Origin: CBDAQA01 sp965247815
Lineage (GTDB): Bacteria > Planctomycetota > Phycisphaerae > Tepidisphaerales > Tepidisphaeraceae
Assembly: GCA_965247815.1 (NCBI GenBank)
Contig: CBDFHW010000015.1
Span: forward strand, 372,001-436,000
Direction: 5' to 3'
DNA length: 64,000 nt
Below are positions 1 to 9,642 of the stretch, piece after piece; position 1 is the first letter of the stretch; the number at the start of each line of letters is the position of its first letter. A program made the translations under genes and the position numbers. The notes under the pieces were generated by a model that saw nothing but the letters and a program-made list of their open reading frames with translations, was not told the DNA's origin and did not search any database.

Positions 1-700
1 TAATGCGGTCACAGAGCCCGTTCAGGTCCTGCCCCGGCCGGCCTTTCACGAGCACGAAAGACAACAGCTTTCGTTCCTGCGGCGCGAACGTGGTCGCCCG
101 GCTGTAAGTCGTATACACCACCGGCTGGCTTTGCCAGGTGCGGGTATTCCGGCAGATGCCGACCACCAGCGCGCGGTGGTCGTTCAATTCCATCTCGTCA
201 CCGACTTCCAGCGGGATCTTGGTTATGCCGTCGGGGGCAAGATGGGCCAGCTTGTCGCCCGCGCCGACCTCGTCGACGATCACGCCTTCGCTGCGGCGAA
301 GGTCGGCGAGTTGCCCCTTGACCATGATCGGCGGCCCGCCGACAAGACTCGCGTCGTCCAAACCCCAGACGTTGCAGGTCTGAAAATTCCCGTTGCTCAA
401 ACGGGCCTTGATCATGCCTTTATACAGCGGGGTCGCCCATTCCACGCCGGCCACGCCGCGCACACGATCGAGTTCCGTGTCCTGCAGCGGTTTCACGTCG
501 TCAATGAACTGCACCTTCGGATCCATCACCCAGATGTCGGGGTATCCCATGTCGGTGATCGCGCCGTACGACCGGGCCATCAGTCCGCAGAAAATCGCCA
601 GCTGCTGCGTGATCAGCAGCGAGGCGAAGGTCAGCCCCATGATGATGCCGAGATATTTGGCCGTATCCCCGACGAGCATTTTGATTGCGACGTAGTTCAT
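1..700 (-). CDS. ABC transporter permease, FtsX/DevC-like (3' end beyond window)
   Basis: The reverse strand reads as an open frame from an ATG at 700 to the window edge. The protein starts MNYVAIKMLVGDTAKYLG, followed by one hydrophobic segment (about residues 17-38) and then a soluble domain with VDEVGAGDKLA. This is the N-terminal transmembrane helix plus periplasmic (MacB-PCD-like) domain of FtsX-type permeases such as DevC; the remaining helices lie outside the window. Such permeases work with an ATPase and often a HlyD-like adaptor to move lipids, glycolipids or toxic compounds across the envelope. It lies 25 bp downstream of, and codirectional with, a CecR-like TetR regulator, so it is probably controlled by it. 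The substrate cannot be inferred. The family call is firm; DevC versus other FtsX relatives is less so. Confidence 0.8.
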   Translation of the reverse strand, partial: MNYVAIKMLVGDTAKYLGIIMGLTFASLLITQQLAIFCGLMARSYGAITDMGYPDIWVMDPKVQFIDDVKPLQDTELDRVRGVAGVEWATPLYKGMIKARLSNGNFQTCNVWGLDDASLVGGPPIMVKGQLADLRRSEGVIVDEVGAGDKLAHLAPDGITKIPLEVGDEMELNDHRALVVGICRNTRTWQSQPVVYTTYSRATTFAPQERKLLSFVLVKGRPGQDLNGLCDRI

Positions 701-725
701 AGTTTTTCCGTGGGCCGGGAGGCCG

Positions 726-1454
726 TTAGCGTGCCGGCTCGCGTTTCTTCGATTTCGATTTCGACACGGCGTTGCCGAGAAGCTTCGTGACAATTTTGTC
801 CGACCCCGATGTCGCGGCCATCGCCCGCATGGCGGCCAGCGAAAATTTAAAAATGAACTCGGCCCGCGCTTCGACCGTCGCGCGATCGAAAACTAACGCC
901 GGGTTCAATCGCTGCAGGACGGGTCGGGCGTGGTGATAAAACACACACTGGGACACCACGCTCTGGGCACAGTGGAAAACCACGGCATCGTCTGTTTCAA
1001 ATCCCATGATGGCCCGGATCGTCTCAGCCAGCTGACGGTACCGGGGCTTGATCTCTTCTCTGACCAACTCGTCGAGGGCACCGGTGGGCTCGATCATTTC
1101 GCGGGACATCAGCTTTTCGTGCAAGGCAGGCTGCCCGCCGTCGAAGACGCGGCGGAGGAACGACTGGATGAACATTCGCAGCCGCAGTTCGGGCGTCGCT
1201 CCGCCGTTTACTTCCGGCGGGTGCTTCTGCATCGCGCACGCGTGCGAGAAACGTAACACCTCCGAGTAAAGCTTCCGCTTGTCACCGAAGTGATAGTTCA
1301 CCGCGGCGACGTTCGCGCCCGCGGCAGTGCAAATTTCTCGAACGGTCGCGGTGCGAAAACCTTTTTCGGCGAAGATCGAGCCGGCGGCATTCAAAAGCCG
1401 CAGCCGAGTCTGCCGCTCGGCGTCGTTCATCGGAATTACCGGCATCGGTTTCAT
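726..1454 (-). CDS. TetR-family regulator, CecR/YbiH-like (DUF1956 C-terminal domain)
   Basis: The 242-residue protein has a TetR helix-turn-helix at about residues 15-60 (LLNAAGSIFAEKGFRTATVR, then NVAAVNYHFGDKRKLY). The rest looks like the CecR/YbiH ligand domain, with FLRRVFDGG and LMSREMIEPT. Known CecR regulators repress efflux operons of HlyD and ABC subunits, and here the next gene, 25 bp on, is an ABC permease. A near-perfect palindrome lies 13 bp upstream of the start codon, which fits autorepression. An alternative start is the internal ATG at 1430. The ligand is unknown. The family call is strong; the regulatory link is inferred from position. Confidence 0.88.
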   Translation of the reverse strand: MKPMPVIPMNDAERQTRLRLLNAAGSIFAEKGFRTATVREICTAAGANVAAVNYHFGDKRKLYSEVLRFSHACAMQKHPPEVNGGATPELRLRMFIQSFLRRVFDGGQPALHEKLMSREMIEPTGALDELVREEIKPRYRQLAETIRAIMGFETDDAVVFHCAQSVVSQCVFYHHARPVLQRLNPALVFDRATVEARAEFIFKFSLAAMRAMAATSGSDKIVTKLLGNAVSKSKSKKREPAR

Positions 1455-1466
1455 TCAAGTGACCGT

Positions 1467-1484
1467 TTTAAACATCTGTTTGAA
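1467..1484. promoter_or_regulatory. Predicted TetR-type operator palindrome
   Basis: TTTAAACATCTGTTTGAA is two 8-base half-sites around a TC centre, and seven of the eight pairs match. It lies 13 bp upstream of the TetR regulator start and about 80 bp upstream of the divergent exported-protein gene at 1565. Palindromes of this size and AT-rich form are typical TetR-family operators. Binding by the adjacent regulator is inferred. Confidence 0.55.
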
Positions 1485-1564
1485 CTTGTCAAATCGGTCG
1501 CCCTGACCGGTCGCCTGTTCGAACCGCACGTCCTACGATTTGCTGTCAACTAATCGGAGTTCTT

Positions 1565-2635
1565 ATGAAATTTTCGACCCGCGTATTGGTCGCCGCAGTT
1601 GCACCTATTTTACTGTCGGCGACGCTCGTGACTGCTCAGATTGATCCGGCGGCGGTGTCTCCACCAGCTACACAACCGGCGGCCGTGCAAGCTGCCACTT
1701 CAAATCGACCAAAGGTTCAAGTCTTCGCCTTTGCAGCCGTGGGTGATCCCGGTAAAGACAATTGGATCGGCCGGGGCATTCAGGAGAATCTGCAGACCGA
1801 AGTCCAGAGCACCGGCGCGCTCCTGTTGATGACGCCGAAAATGCCCGAGGTCGGCGCTGACCTGGTTGAAGCCGCGAAGCAAAACGGCGCGAACCTCGTT
1901 GTGACGGGCAGCTACCAGATCGTAGACGATCAGATTCGTGTGAACGGCCACCTGATTGACGTCGGCAATGGGAACAGTGTGGGGAGTTTTTCCTCGACCG
2001 GCCCGCACAAGGACTTGTTCAAGATCGAGGACGCAGTTGGCGAGCAGCTCCGCCGCCTGCTGCCTTTACCCGCGCTGCCGGTCCCCGTCGCCCGGTCAGA
2101 TGACCCGCAGAACCCGGACGCTTCGGGTTCTCAGCAGCAACCCCGGCAACCGCCCGTTGTCGTGTCTTACGCCCAACCGGACACGATCAATAACTATTAC
2201 GAGACTACGACCGTTGCCCCGTACTATTACCCGGAATCGTTTTACCCTACCTACGTCGGCACAGATTTTTACTCACCTTTCGGATTCGGTTTCTTCGGGG
2301 GCGTCGGCGTCTATGCGCCTTTTTATTATCACTCCGGATTCAACCACTACGGCTTCGATCGCGGCAGATTTAATTACGGCGGGTATCACAACGGCGGCTT
2401 CAACAATTACTCCGGCGGCTTCACTCACGGGCTGCACCCGAACCCGTCTTTCCATAACCCGGTATACCGCGGTGGGTTTTCCGGGACGCGCTCCGGCGGC
2501 GGGTTAAACATTAACGGCGGTTCCCGTGCCGGCGGTGGCGGTGGCGGTGGCGGAAGCACCCGTGGCGGTGGGTTCGGCGGAACTTCACGGGGCGGCGGGT
2601 TTGGTGGGGGTGCCCACGGCGGCGGTCGTCGCTAA
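1565..2635 (+). CDS. Exported protein with FlgO/TolB-like domain and Gly/Tyr/Asn-rich tail
   Basis: The 356-residue protein has a signal peptide (MKFSTRVLVAAVAPILLSAT, cleavage probably after VTA-Q). Residues about 48-165 resemble the FlgO/CsgG/TolB-N fold used for nucleoside- or envelope-associated lipoproteins: PKVQVFAFAAVG, then IGRGIQENLQTEV and GANLVVTGSYQIVDDQIRV. The second half is low complexity: Pro-rich, then Tyr/Phe (NNYYETTTVAPYYYP), then Asn/Gly/Tyr, ending in a run of Gly/Arg/Ser with nine consecutive glycines. Such tails occur on surface-adhesive or matrix proteins. The start is preceded by GGAG at 1556-1559. The function is unknown; export is well supported, while the N-terminal fold is a pattern-based guess. 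Confidence 0.7.
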   Translation: MKFSTRVLVAAVAPILLSATLVTAQIDPAAVSPPATQPAAVQAATSNRPKVQVFAFAAVGDPGKDNWIGRGIQENLQTEVQSTGALLLMTPKMPEVGADLVEAAKQNGANLVVTGSYQIVDDQIRVNGHLIDVGNGNSVGSFSSTGPHKDLFKIEDAVGEQLRRLLPLPALPVPVARSDDPQNPDASGSQQQPRQPPVVVSYAQPDTINNYYETTTVAPYYYPESFYPTYVGTDFYSPFGFGFFGGVGVYAPFYYHSGFNHYGFDRGRFNYGGYHNGGFNNYSGGFTHGLHPNPSFHNPVYRGGFSGTRSGGGLNINGGSRAGGGGGGGGSTRGGGFGGTSRGGGFGGGAHGGGRR

Positions 2636-2741
2636 GATGCACGGCGTCTCCATCGTCTGCGCCGCTTCTTAAAGGGTCGGTGGTGTGGGGCTGCCGTCAC
2701 GGTATCGCGGGTTTGCACAAGATTCTTGCCGGAGTTTGCAG

Positions 2742-4636
2742 ATGCTGTTTCCGCGTCTTTCCGCTCGTGTTTTTGTCTCCTCGTTACTGTTATGCCTTTG
2801 GACCGCGACGCTCGCCGACGCTCAGGCCACTAAACCTGTCGTCACCCAGCCGGCCTCTCAACCCGTGGACGCGGCGGTCCACAACCTTGCCGCTCGTATT
2901 CGGCAGCTGAACAATGAACAGCTGCACCCGCCGAAGGTCGCGTTCTTCGACTTAAATACCTCCGTCGTCGAAAAGCCTGCCGATTTCTCGCTGCTCGGCG
3001 GAAATCCCGGCGCGATCACGCTTCAATCGCTGCTCGGCCGGTTGCACCACGCCCGTGACGACAAAGACGTCCGCGCGGTGCTGGTAACGCTCGGCGACCC
3101 GAAGACGAACCTGGCGATGTCGCAAGAAATTCGCGACGCGTTGTTGGAGATCAAACACGCCAAAAAGCGTGTGTTCGTCTATGCAGACGGATACGACACC
3201 GATTCATACACGATCGCCACCGGCGCGACCGACGTCTGTCTCCTTCTCGGCGGCGAGATCATGATCCCCGGCGTGGGGATTCAGACCATGTACCTCAAAG
3301 GCCTTTTCGACAAGCTCGGCGTGCAGGCCGATTACGTGCAGGTCGGAGTCTACAAAGGTGCCGACGAGCAGTTCACCCGCACCGAGGCCAGCAGAGAGTT
3401 CACTGGCGAATTGAACAAATTAATGGACGGCCTTTACGACCAGGTCGTTCAGGGGATCAGCCAAAACCGCAAGCTATCAATCGATCAGGTGAAAGCCATC
3501 GTCGACGAATCGGTTTTGTCGGCGCAGGCGGCAAAGGATCGCGGGCTGGTCGATCATCTGGTCGACATGGACGGGCTCCGCGACCTGATGGCCGACCAGA
3601 TCGGGGAAGGCAAAGTCGACCTGATCCCGGACTACGACGCAGCTCCGAAAGACTCGCTCGATTTTTCCAGTCCATTCGCGCTGCTCTCGATGCTGTCGAA
3701 AAAACCGGCAGCTTCGAGCAAACCGGCCGTCGCACTGGTGTATGCCGACGGCGTAATCGTCGACGGACCTGGTGGGATCGGGCTGCTGGGTGGGGCTTCA
3801 ATCGGGTCGGATTCGATCCGCGAGGCGATGCGGCAAGTGGGTCGCGACGATTCGGTAAAAGCGGTCGTGATCCGGATCAACTCGCCCGGCGGGAGCGCGC
3901 TCGCTAGCGAGGTGATGTGGCAGGCCGTCCGGCGCGTCGTGAAGAATAAGCCCGTCATCATCAGTGTCGTGGAACATGGCCGCGAGCGGTGGATATTATC
4001 TGGCGTCGGCGGGAGAGCACATCTTTGCCGACCCGGCCGCGATCGTCGGTTCGATCGGCGTCGTCGGGGGCAAGTTCGTCACCAAAGACCTGTTCGATAA
4101 GCTCGGCATCACGACCGAAAATTTCGTCCGCGGCCGCAATGCCGACATGTTCGGTTCCGATACCAAATTCACCGACGAACAACGCGGCAAAGTGCGTGGG
4201 TGGATGACGCAGACGTACGACCAGTTCACCGCCCGGGTGATGACGACCCGGCAGGGCAAAATCAAAAAAATCGAAGACGTCGCGCAGGGCCGGGTCTTCG
4301 TGGCGTCACAGGCAAAAGACCTGGGGATGGTCGACGAGATCGGTGGTCTAGACACGGCAATTGTGTATGCCGCGAATCAGGCACACTTGAAACCCGAGAA
4401 GTACGACGTCCGGGTGGTCCCCGCGGCTCGCACACTCGCCGACATAATCAACGGCACCCCCGGCACGTCGGCAGAGTCGCCTGTGATAACAAAGATTTCA
4501 ATGGACGGACTCGCCGTCCTTCAGGCGATGCCGGCCGAGACCCCGCGCCATGGTCGCCCAGCAATTGCAGATCCTGCAACTGCTCCAGCAAAGGCCGGTC
4601 GTGCTCGCGGCGCCGTTCGTGATTCGCGAGCGATAG
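2742..4636 (+). pseudogene. sppA: Signal peptide peptidase SppA (S49, 67K type), two +1 frameshifts
   Basis: A start at 2742 has GGAG at 2731-2734 and gives a signal peptide (MLFPRLSARVFVSSLLLCLW...ADA). The N-terminal S49 repeat carries the catalytic lysine in QVGVYKGADEQF. The C-terminal repeat carries INSPGGSA and the catalytic serine in MAASGGYYLASAG. Two single-base insertions break the frame. One is an extra T at 3970, just before the serine motif, where GTCGTGGAAC should read GTC GGG AAC. The other is an extra C in the 4541-4544 run. After it, the frame ending at 4636 gives the expected tail LQILQLLQQRPVVLAAPF. Removing both bases gives exactly 631 codons, about the usual length for the two-repeat family. 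SppA degrades cleaved signal peptides in the membrane. Either the gene is inactivated or the sequence has errors. Confidence 0.85.
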
Positions 4637-4686
4637 CAGGGAAACAGATACTCTGATGTTTTCCGAAATGACGCGGATAACAGCGT

Positions 4687-7600
4687 TCAGCCGCCGAGTT
4701 CGAACCGTGGGTCGGTCGACGGGTCGATCGATTGGCCGTTGACGCGTCCCCGTCTGGGAAGAAGTGCGGCAAGAATTCGCCCCGAACTGTCGGTATTCCC
4801 ATTGATCGAGACGCTGTGAATGCTGCTGTCACTGGCCAAGCTCGCGCCGGTCCCGAGCAGGCTTACCTTCCCCGGGATCAGCCCCGCGGCGATGACCGAC
4901 CCGGTGATCGAACCGTTCACCCGCAGCGATCCGATCGTACCGCCGGCAAAGGTGTCGTCGCCAAAACCCAGTCGTCCGTCGGGCCCGAAATTCGCGCCGG
5001 CGAGTATGTCCGCGGCAGTGACATCGCCGGCAATCGCGACCGACGAAAACGACGCCGCCGCGAATCGACCCGCAAAGCTGCCCCCGACGGTCAGGCTTTT
5101 GACCGAGCCCGACACGTTGCCGCTCCAGCCGCCCGGGACCGACCCCGCCCGCAGCCGGGTCACTGCCCCGACTACCGACCACACAACCGCGCCCAGCGCG
5201 CCGTTCACGCCGGCCGATTGCAATGCAGTGCCCGCAGGAGCGTCGGCCCCGCTCAGGTTTAATGACGGCGTGAAATCACCTTTGCTGGACAATGTGCCGA
5301 TCCACGGGGCTGTGATCGCAGTTCTCGATCCGTTCGACCATTCAGTCACCGCAAGCGAACGAATCCCCGATGCTGCCGTCAGGCTGGTGTTGGAAACGGA
5401 TCCCAGGGATAGCGTGCTGGTCGGCCCGCTGCCGAGGAAAATCTGCCCCCCACCACTGATGCCACTCACCTGTACCGAACCTGCACCGCCGACCAGGTCC
5501 AGCGAATCATCGACGGCCACCCCCGGCGCACGGATCGCTCCGACCGTGGTCCCTGCACTGATGTCGTGAACGTGATAGGTACCTTTGCCAGTGATGCTCA
5601 GGACGCTCGCCGTTGTGGTGCCGGTCAAAGAAACGTCCAGTCCGTTGTCCCCGACACTCACCGAACCGGAACCCGGCCCCGTCAGGCGGAAGACGCCGGG
5701 GGTTCCCTGGCCGTCTTTCAATTGCAGCGTAACACCGCTCCGTCCGGCCACGGTGCCGAATGCGTCGGCCACGTCGTAGCTGCTGCCGGGCGTCACCACG
5801 TTGTTGGTCGAAGTGGATTCGACCAGCGAAGCGGTCTGATCGAGCCAGACGAGCGGGTAATAGGTGCCGACCGACAGGTCGGCCGGGATCGCGAAGGTTC
5901 CGGTCAGCAGGACCGACTGTGCCGGGTTTAATTTCACCCGCGCCCTGGACAGGCCGCCTTTGAGCGTGACCGCGACGTCGCTGGTATCGAGGGACGCATC
6001 CAGGGAAAGGTACAGACCATTTGTGATCGAACCGATCGCCGCCGCGTTGCCCTGGTTGGTCAGACGAATCTTTATCGTGCCGGTCTCGCCGGGGACCACG
6101 GTCGCGGGGAATGAGCTGGAGACGATTTCACCGACCAGATCGGGGCCCTGCGTGGCGGTAGGCGTGATCGTTTCGGTGATCGGGGCGGACATGCTTGTCG
6201 CGTAGGCGGTGTCGCCGCGGTAGACCGCCGTGATCTTGTGCGCCCCTGCCGTCAGGCCTGGTTTCGGTAAAGATTGCAGTGTCGTCGCCGGGAGTGACCG
6301 TGCTCGCGCCGAGGTAAGTGGACCCGTCGTAAAAATCGACCGTGCCCGTGGGGGTAGTTTCGCCCGCTAGCGGACTCACGCTGGCGGGGGTGATGGTGGC
6401 GGTCAGGTCGACCGGCGACTCCGCGGGCGCCGACGACGCCGAGGTCGTCACCTTCACCTGGGTCGCGATCTGCGTGATCGTCGTCGTGTTCAACAGCACG
6501 CTGACGGTTCCCGCGGGAAAGGTTCGCTGTTGCGACGTCCGGTTTCGCGTCGCCGTTGAAATCAGCGACCACGACGGCAGAAGGCTGCGCGCCCGTGGCG
6601 AACGCCGTGCCCGCGGCGTAGTTTCCGTCGCCGGTGCCGGGGATGATGCTGATCGAATTCGCACTGCTCTGGACCGAGAGCCCGCCGTTGGCCGAGACGA
6701 GATCGGGCGTGCCGTCGCGATTGAAATCACCGACCGCGATCGCCGCCGCGCCGGCGGGCAGCGGGGGCGCGGCCGAGATCTCGAACTCACCGCCGGTGTT
6801 CAGCAAAATCGTGGCGGTCGAATCAGAACTACCGACCACGACATCAGGCGACCCCGCGCCGGTCACGTCGGCGACGGCAATCGCGTTCCCCCGGTCGGAC
6901 GTGCCCAACGGCAGGTTCTGTCCGATGAAAAACTGCCCCGTCCCGTCGTTGTTCAGCAGCGAAAGGCTCTTGGTTCGGATGGCCGTCAGAGAATCAGCCG
7001 TCGAAGTCGTGATGACCAGATCTGGTAGTTTTTGACCCGTGAATTTGCCCGCAGCGATCGACGTGGGATTCGAGTTCCCGGTGTAGACCACCGGCGAGGC
7101 GAATTTGCCGGTGCCGTCACCGTTCAAAATGTTGACCGTGGTGTTGTCGTAATCGGTGACGGCCAAGTCGAGCTTCTTGTCGCCGTCCAGATCAGCCGCG
7201 GTGAACGCGACCGGATCGTTAGCCGGCGCGGACGGCGTTACCGTCGTCGAGATCCCGGCCGAGAAAGTATTGTTTCCCGTGGCAAGGAACACCGTCACCA
7301 CGACGGGCGAGTTCGCGGTCGTCGACGCCTGCAGCGCCGCCACGTCGGTCACCTTATCGCCGTTAAAATCACCCACGAGCAGCGCCACCGGGGCCGACGC
7401 CAGCTGCAGCACCGGGCCCGGCGAGAACGCGGCCGCGCCGGAAGAAAAATAAAGACGGACGGCATTGGCGGTGTGATCCGCGACGGCGAGATCGGGTTTG
7501 CCGTCGCCGTTGAAATCGGCCGTCACCATCGCGATCGGCGAGGTGCCCGCGGCAAAATCGACGTGGTCCGCGAAGGTGATCGACGCCGTTCCGGTCGTGA

Positions 7601-7745
7601 AATAACAGCGGCCTTCCAACCTCTCGACCGGCAGCCGGCTTCCCGTCCGGTTCCGATTCAGTTCGCTGGCTGTCTCCGCCCTCGGCTTCAAAGCGTCACT
7701 CAGTGTTATGGCAGCAGTCTGGGCCGCCTTGGTTGTGCTGGTCAT
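4687..7745 (-). pseudogene. Large FG-GAP/VCBS-repeat surface protein with Ig-like and CARDB domains, two +1 frameshifts
   Basis: Reading from an ATG at 7745, the N-terminus carries LPVERLEGRCYF, the LEPR/LEGR-type motif seen at the start of planctomycete surface proteins. It is followed by about seven FG-GAP repeats with calcium-binding loops (ADFNGDGKPDLAVAD, GDFNRDGTPDLVSA, ADFNGDAKPDVATA). An Ig-like Big_3 domain follows (TGTVDFYDGSTYLG), then a CARDB domain (VPGETGTIKIRLTNQGNAAA) and a long beta-rich region ending at 4687. Two single-base insertions break the frame: one G in the 6515-6517 run and one T near 6259. Removing them gives exactly 1019 codons, so the gene was recently whole or is mis-sequenced. 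It is probably a secreted, cell-surface or matrix protein; its ligand is unknown. It converges on sppA. Confidence 0.8.
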
Positions 7746-7940
7746 CAGGCGACACAGCGGTCGCCGACATGGATTTACTCTAAAGACGACGATGAATCGA
7801 ATTAGTTACACATTCAATCCGGGCGATTCGCTTTTTCGGCCGGCGGTTGGCCCGACGTTCACGGGTGATCCTGTCCCACGGTTCGCAGGCTCGTCCTGTG
7901 AAGGGTTTTAGTCAACGACCGGGGCACGCGTCCGTTCTGT

Positions 7941-8435
7941 TCAAGCGGCTTGCGGGAGGAACTGCGCTAATGGCTCGGGCAGGCTCTTGATCCCCCGCCG
8001 GACGGCCTTGTTGACCGCGTACTCCATCGACAGTTGAAATCTTCGGTTCACTTTTTCGTCCGGTTCGATCCCCAGCGCCTTCATCTGTTCCAGGGCCCAG
8101 ACCCAGACGTGATATTCTTCCTCGCACCGCTTTTTGTACCGATCAAACCCGATCACGTGGTGACCGACCTCGTGGAGAAAAATCGCGAGGCTGATCGGCG
8201 TCCTCGGCAGTGGGGATTCCACCCAGTTCACGGCTTTGCCGTTGGCGTGGTACACCCGCCAGGCGCAGCCGCTCATGTTCCTTCGCCATTTTTTAATTCG
8301 GATCGAATACTGCAGTTTCATCCGGTCGACGACGCGTTCGAACGGATCGCCCGAGCCGTTGTCGGATGCGAGAGTCGTCTTGTGCCCGGTTCGCCTCATT
8401 GCCCTGCGATCATCGGCAGGCACCAGCCGGTTCAT
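7941..8435 (-). CDS. Hypothetical protein with HExxH metal-binding motif
   Basis: The 164-residue protein (ATG at 8435) has no signal peptide or membrane segment. The notable feature is IFLHEVGHHVIGF in mid-protein, an HExxH zinc-metallopeptidase motif with a third histidine directly after it, followed by an acidic YKKRCEEEYHVWVWALEQMK stretch that may provide the third ligand. The order fits a small zincin-like (ImmA/IrrE or SprT-like) fold, but no family is recognised with confidence. The sequence is otherwise basic. The gene stands alone, between the FG-GAP protein and a divergent membrane-anchored hypothetical. Another possible start is the ATG at about 8402. Confidence 0.6.
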   Translation of the reverse strand: MNRLVPADDRRAMRRTGHKTTLASDNGSGDPFERVVDRMKLQYSIRIKKWRRNMSGCAWRVYHANGKAVNWVESPLPRTPISLAIFLHEVGHHVIGFDRYKKRCEEEYHVWVWALEQMKALGIEPDEKVNRRFQLSMEYAVNKAVRRGIKSLPEPLAQFLPQAA

Positions 8436-8570
8436 GAAGCCCAACCGGGGCGCGGATTATGCCCCCGCGAAAGCCCGGCAGTTAAGCGGAAATCGCCGCG
8501 TTATCGGGCGTGCGCGAGCGGTGGTGACACTCGCAATTCCGGCTCCCCGCGGGTACGGATACGCTCGACC

Positions 8571-9218
8571 ATGGTTCACACGTTCTCTATCGAAGTGCTG
8601 GTCTGCCTGCTGCTGATCCTCGCGGCCAGCCTTTGGGTTTTCTTCGAACTCACCCGGCAATGGACGGCCGACCGGTCCCGCGCTTCCATGCTCGACTGGG
8701 CCCGGGAACAACGGTTCAAAATGTCGCTGCCGCCCCATGCGATCTTACCAGCATCGCTGCAAAGCCTGAGCTCCGAAGACCCGCAGGTCGAACTGTCGCT
8801 GGTGCGCGGGCCGGTGGTGATCCTGAAGCTCACCACCGCCGCCCGGCCTGTCACCCGGCGGAATGAATGGCACGTGATCGTTCGTCAGTTGGATCTGGCG
8901 TGGAAACCGACGGCGCTGCGCCCCGTGGCAGCCGAGAGTTCTCTGCTGGATCTGTTCGCGCTCGACGGATTTCCGTCGCTGTTGCCCCCCGAAAGATTCG
9001 TCGTCTTCGCGAGCGAACCCAGAGCCGCCCGCGCGATGGCGGCCTGCCCGGCTCGAGGACTGCTGCCGGCCGATATCGGCCTGCTGATTCACGGGCCGTA
9101 CGTCTCACTCGATTTCTCGGCCCGACCGTTCGACCCGATCGAGTTCAACCGCATGATCGTCATCCTCGAACAGCTGATGGGAAGCCTTCCCGTGACGGAC
9201 CAAAATGTAAATGCGTGA
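8571..9218 (+). CDS. Hypothetical protein with one N-terminal membrane anchor
   Basis: From the ATG at 8571 the protein is 215 residues. Residues about 5-25 (FSIEVLVCLLLILAASLWVFF) form a single membrane anchor, and the rest is predicted cytoplasmic or periplasmic without recognised motifs. Phrases such as RPVTRRNEWHVIVRQLD and VVFASEPRAARAMAACPARG, and a C-terminal YVSLDFSARPFDPIEFNRMI, suggest a conserved planctomycete protein of unknown function. The open frame extends far upstream to 8034, but that part is antisense to the HExxH gene and lacks coding character, so the later start is preferred. Confidence 0.55.
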   Translation: MVHTFSIEVLVCLLLILAASLWVFFELTRQWTADRSRASMLDWAREQRFKMSLPPHAILPASLQSLSSEDPQVELSLVRGPVVILKLTTAARPVTRRNEWHVIVRQLDLAWKPTALRPVAAESSLLDLFALDGFPSLLPPERFVVFASEPRAARAMAACPARGLLPADIGLLIHGPYVSLDFSARPFDPIEFNRMIVILEQLMGSLPVTDQNVNA

Positions 9219-9242
9219 GGAGTGACGCGGCCGCTGACGCGA

Positions 9243-9623
9243 TCAATCACGGGTGAGAAAAAACGATACGAGGAACAGACACCCCAGCAGAAAATCGACT
9301 GACGCCGGTGCGACCCAATCGGTGGACGCCCGGAGTTGGACCAGCAGGTAAGAGAGATAGGCGACGAACAGAAACTTTTCGAACACCGCCGCAATCGGCA
9401 TGATCGGTCGATATCGCCGCGGGTCGATGCCGATCAACACAAACACGAATTGCCACGCAAGCGTCACGCCGGCAAATCCGTAAAACAGTTCGGGCTGTTC
9501 ACGCGGGGCCGATGCGAGGAATTTCGGCGTGACGAAAAAGAAACTCGCCAGCACGGGGATGCCGTAAATCGCGGCAGCAAAAAAGATCCAGCGCGCGACA
9601 GACGCTTTGTGCTTGATGGTCAT
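9243..9623 (-). CDS. Small hypothetical membrane protein, four predicted helices
   Basis: The 126-residue protein is mostly hydrophobic, with four likely transmembrane segments: about residues 10-30 (RWIFFAAAIYGIPVLASFFF), 47-64 (YGFAGVTLAWQFVFVLIG), 75-95 and 105-122 (VDFLLGCLFLVSFFL). A polar GIDPRRYRPIMP loop follows helix two. The pattern resembles small uncharacterised integral proteins common next to dehydrogenase genes, but no function can be assigned. It is 19 bp downstream of and codirectional with the SDR gene, so the two may be cotranscribed. Confidence 0.6.
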   Translation of the reverse strand: MTIKHKASVARWIFFAAAIYGIPVLASFFFVTPKFLASAPREQPELFYGFAGVTLAWQFVFVLIGIDPRRYRPIMPIAAVFEKFLFVAYLSYLLVQLRASTDWVAPASVDFLLGCLFLVSFFLTRD

Positions 9624-9642
9624 ATCGAATCGGCCCGCGAAT

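Noticed and set aside
131..790. Long plus-strand open frame of 219 codons
   Set aside because: It lies antisense to the ABC permease and TetR genes, whose protein motifs are clear; its composition shows no coding character.
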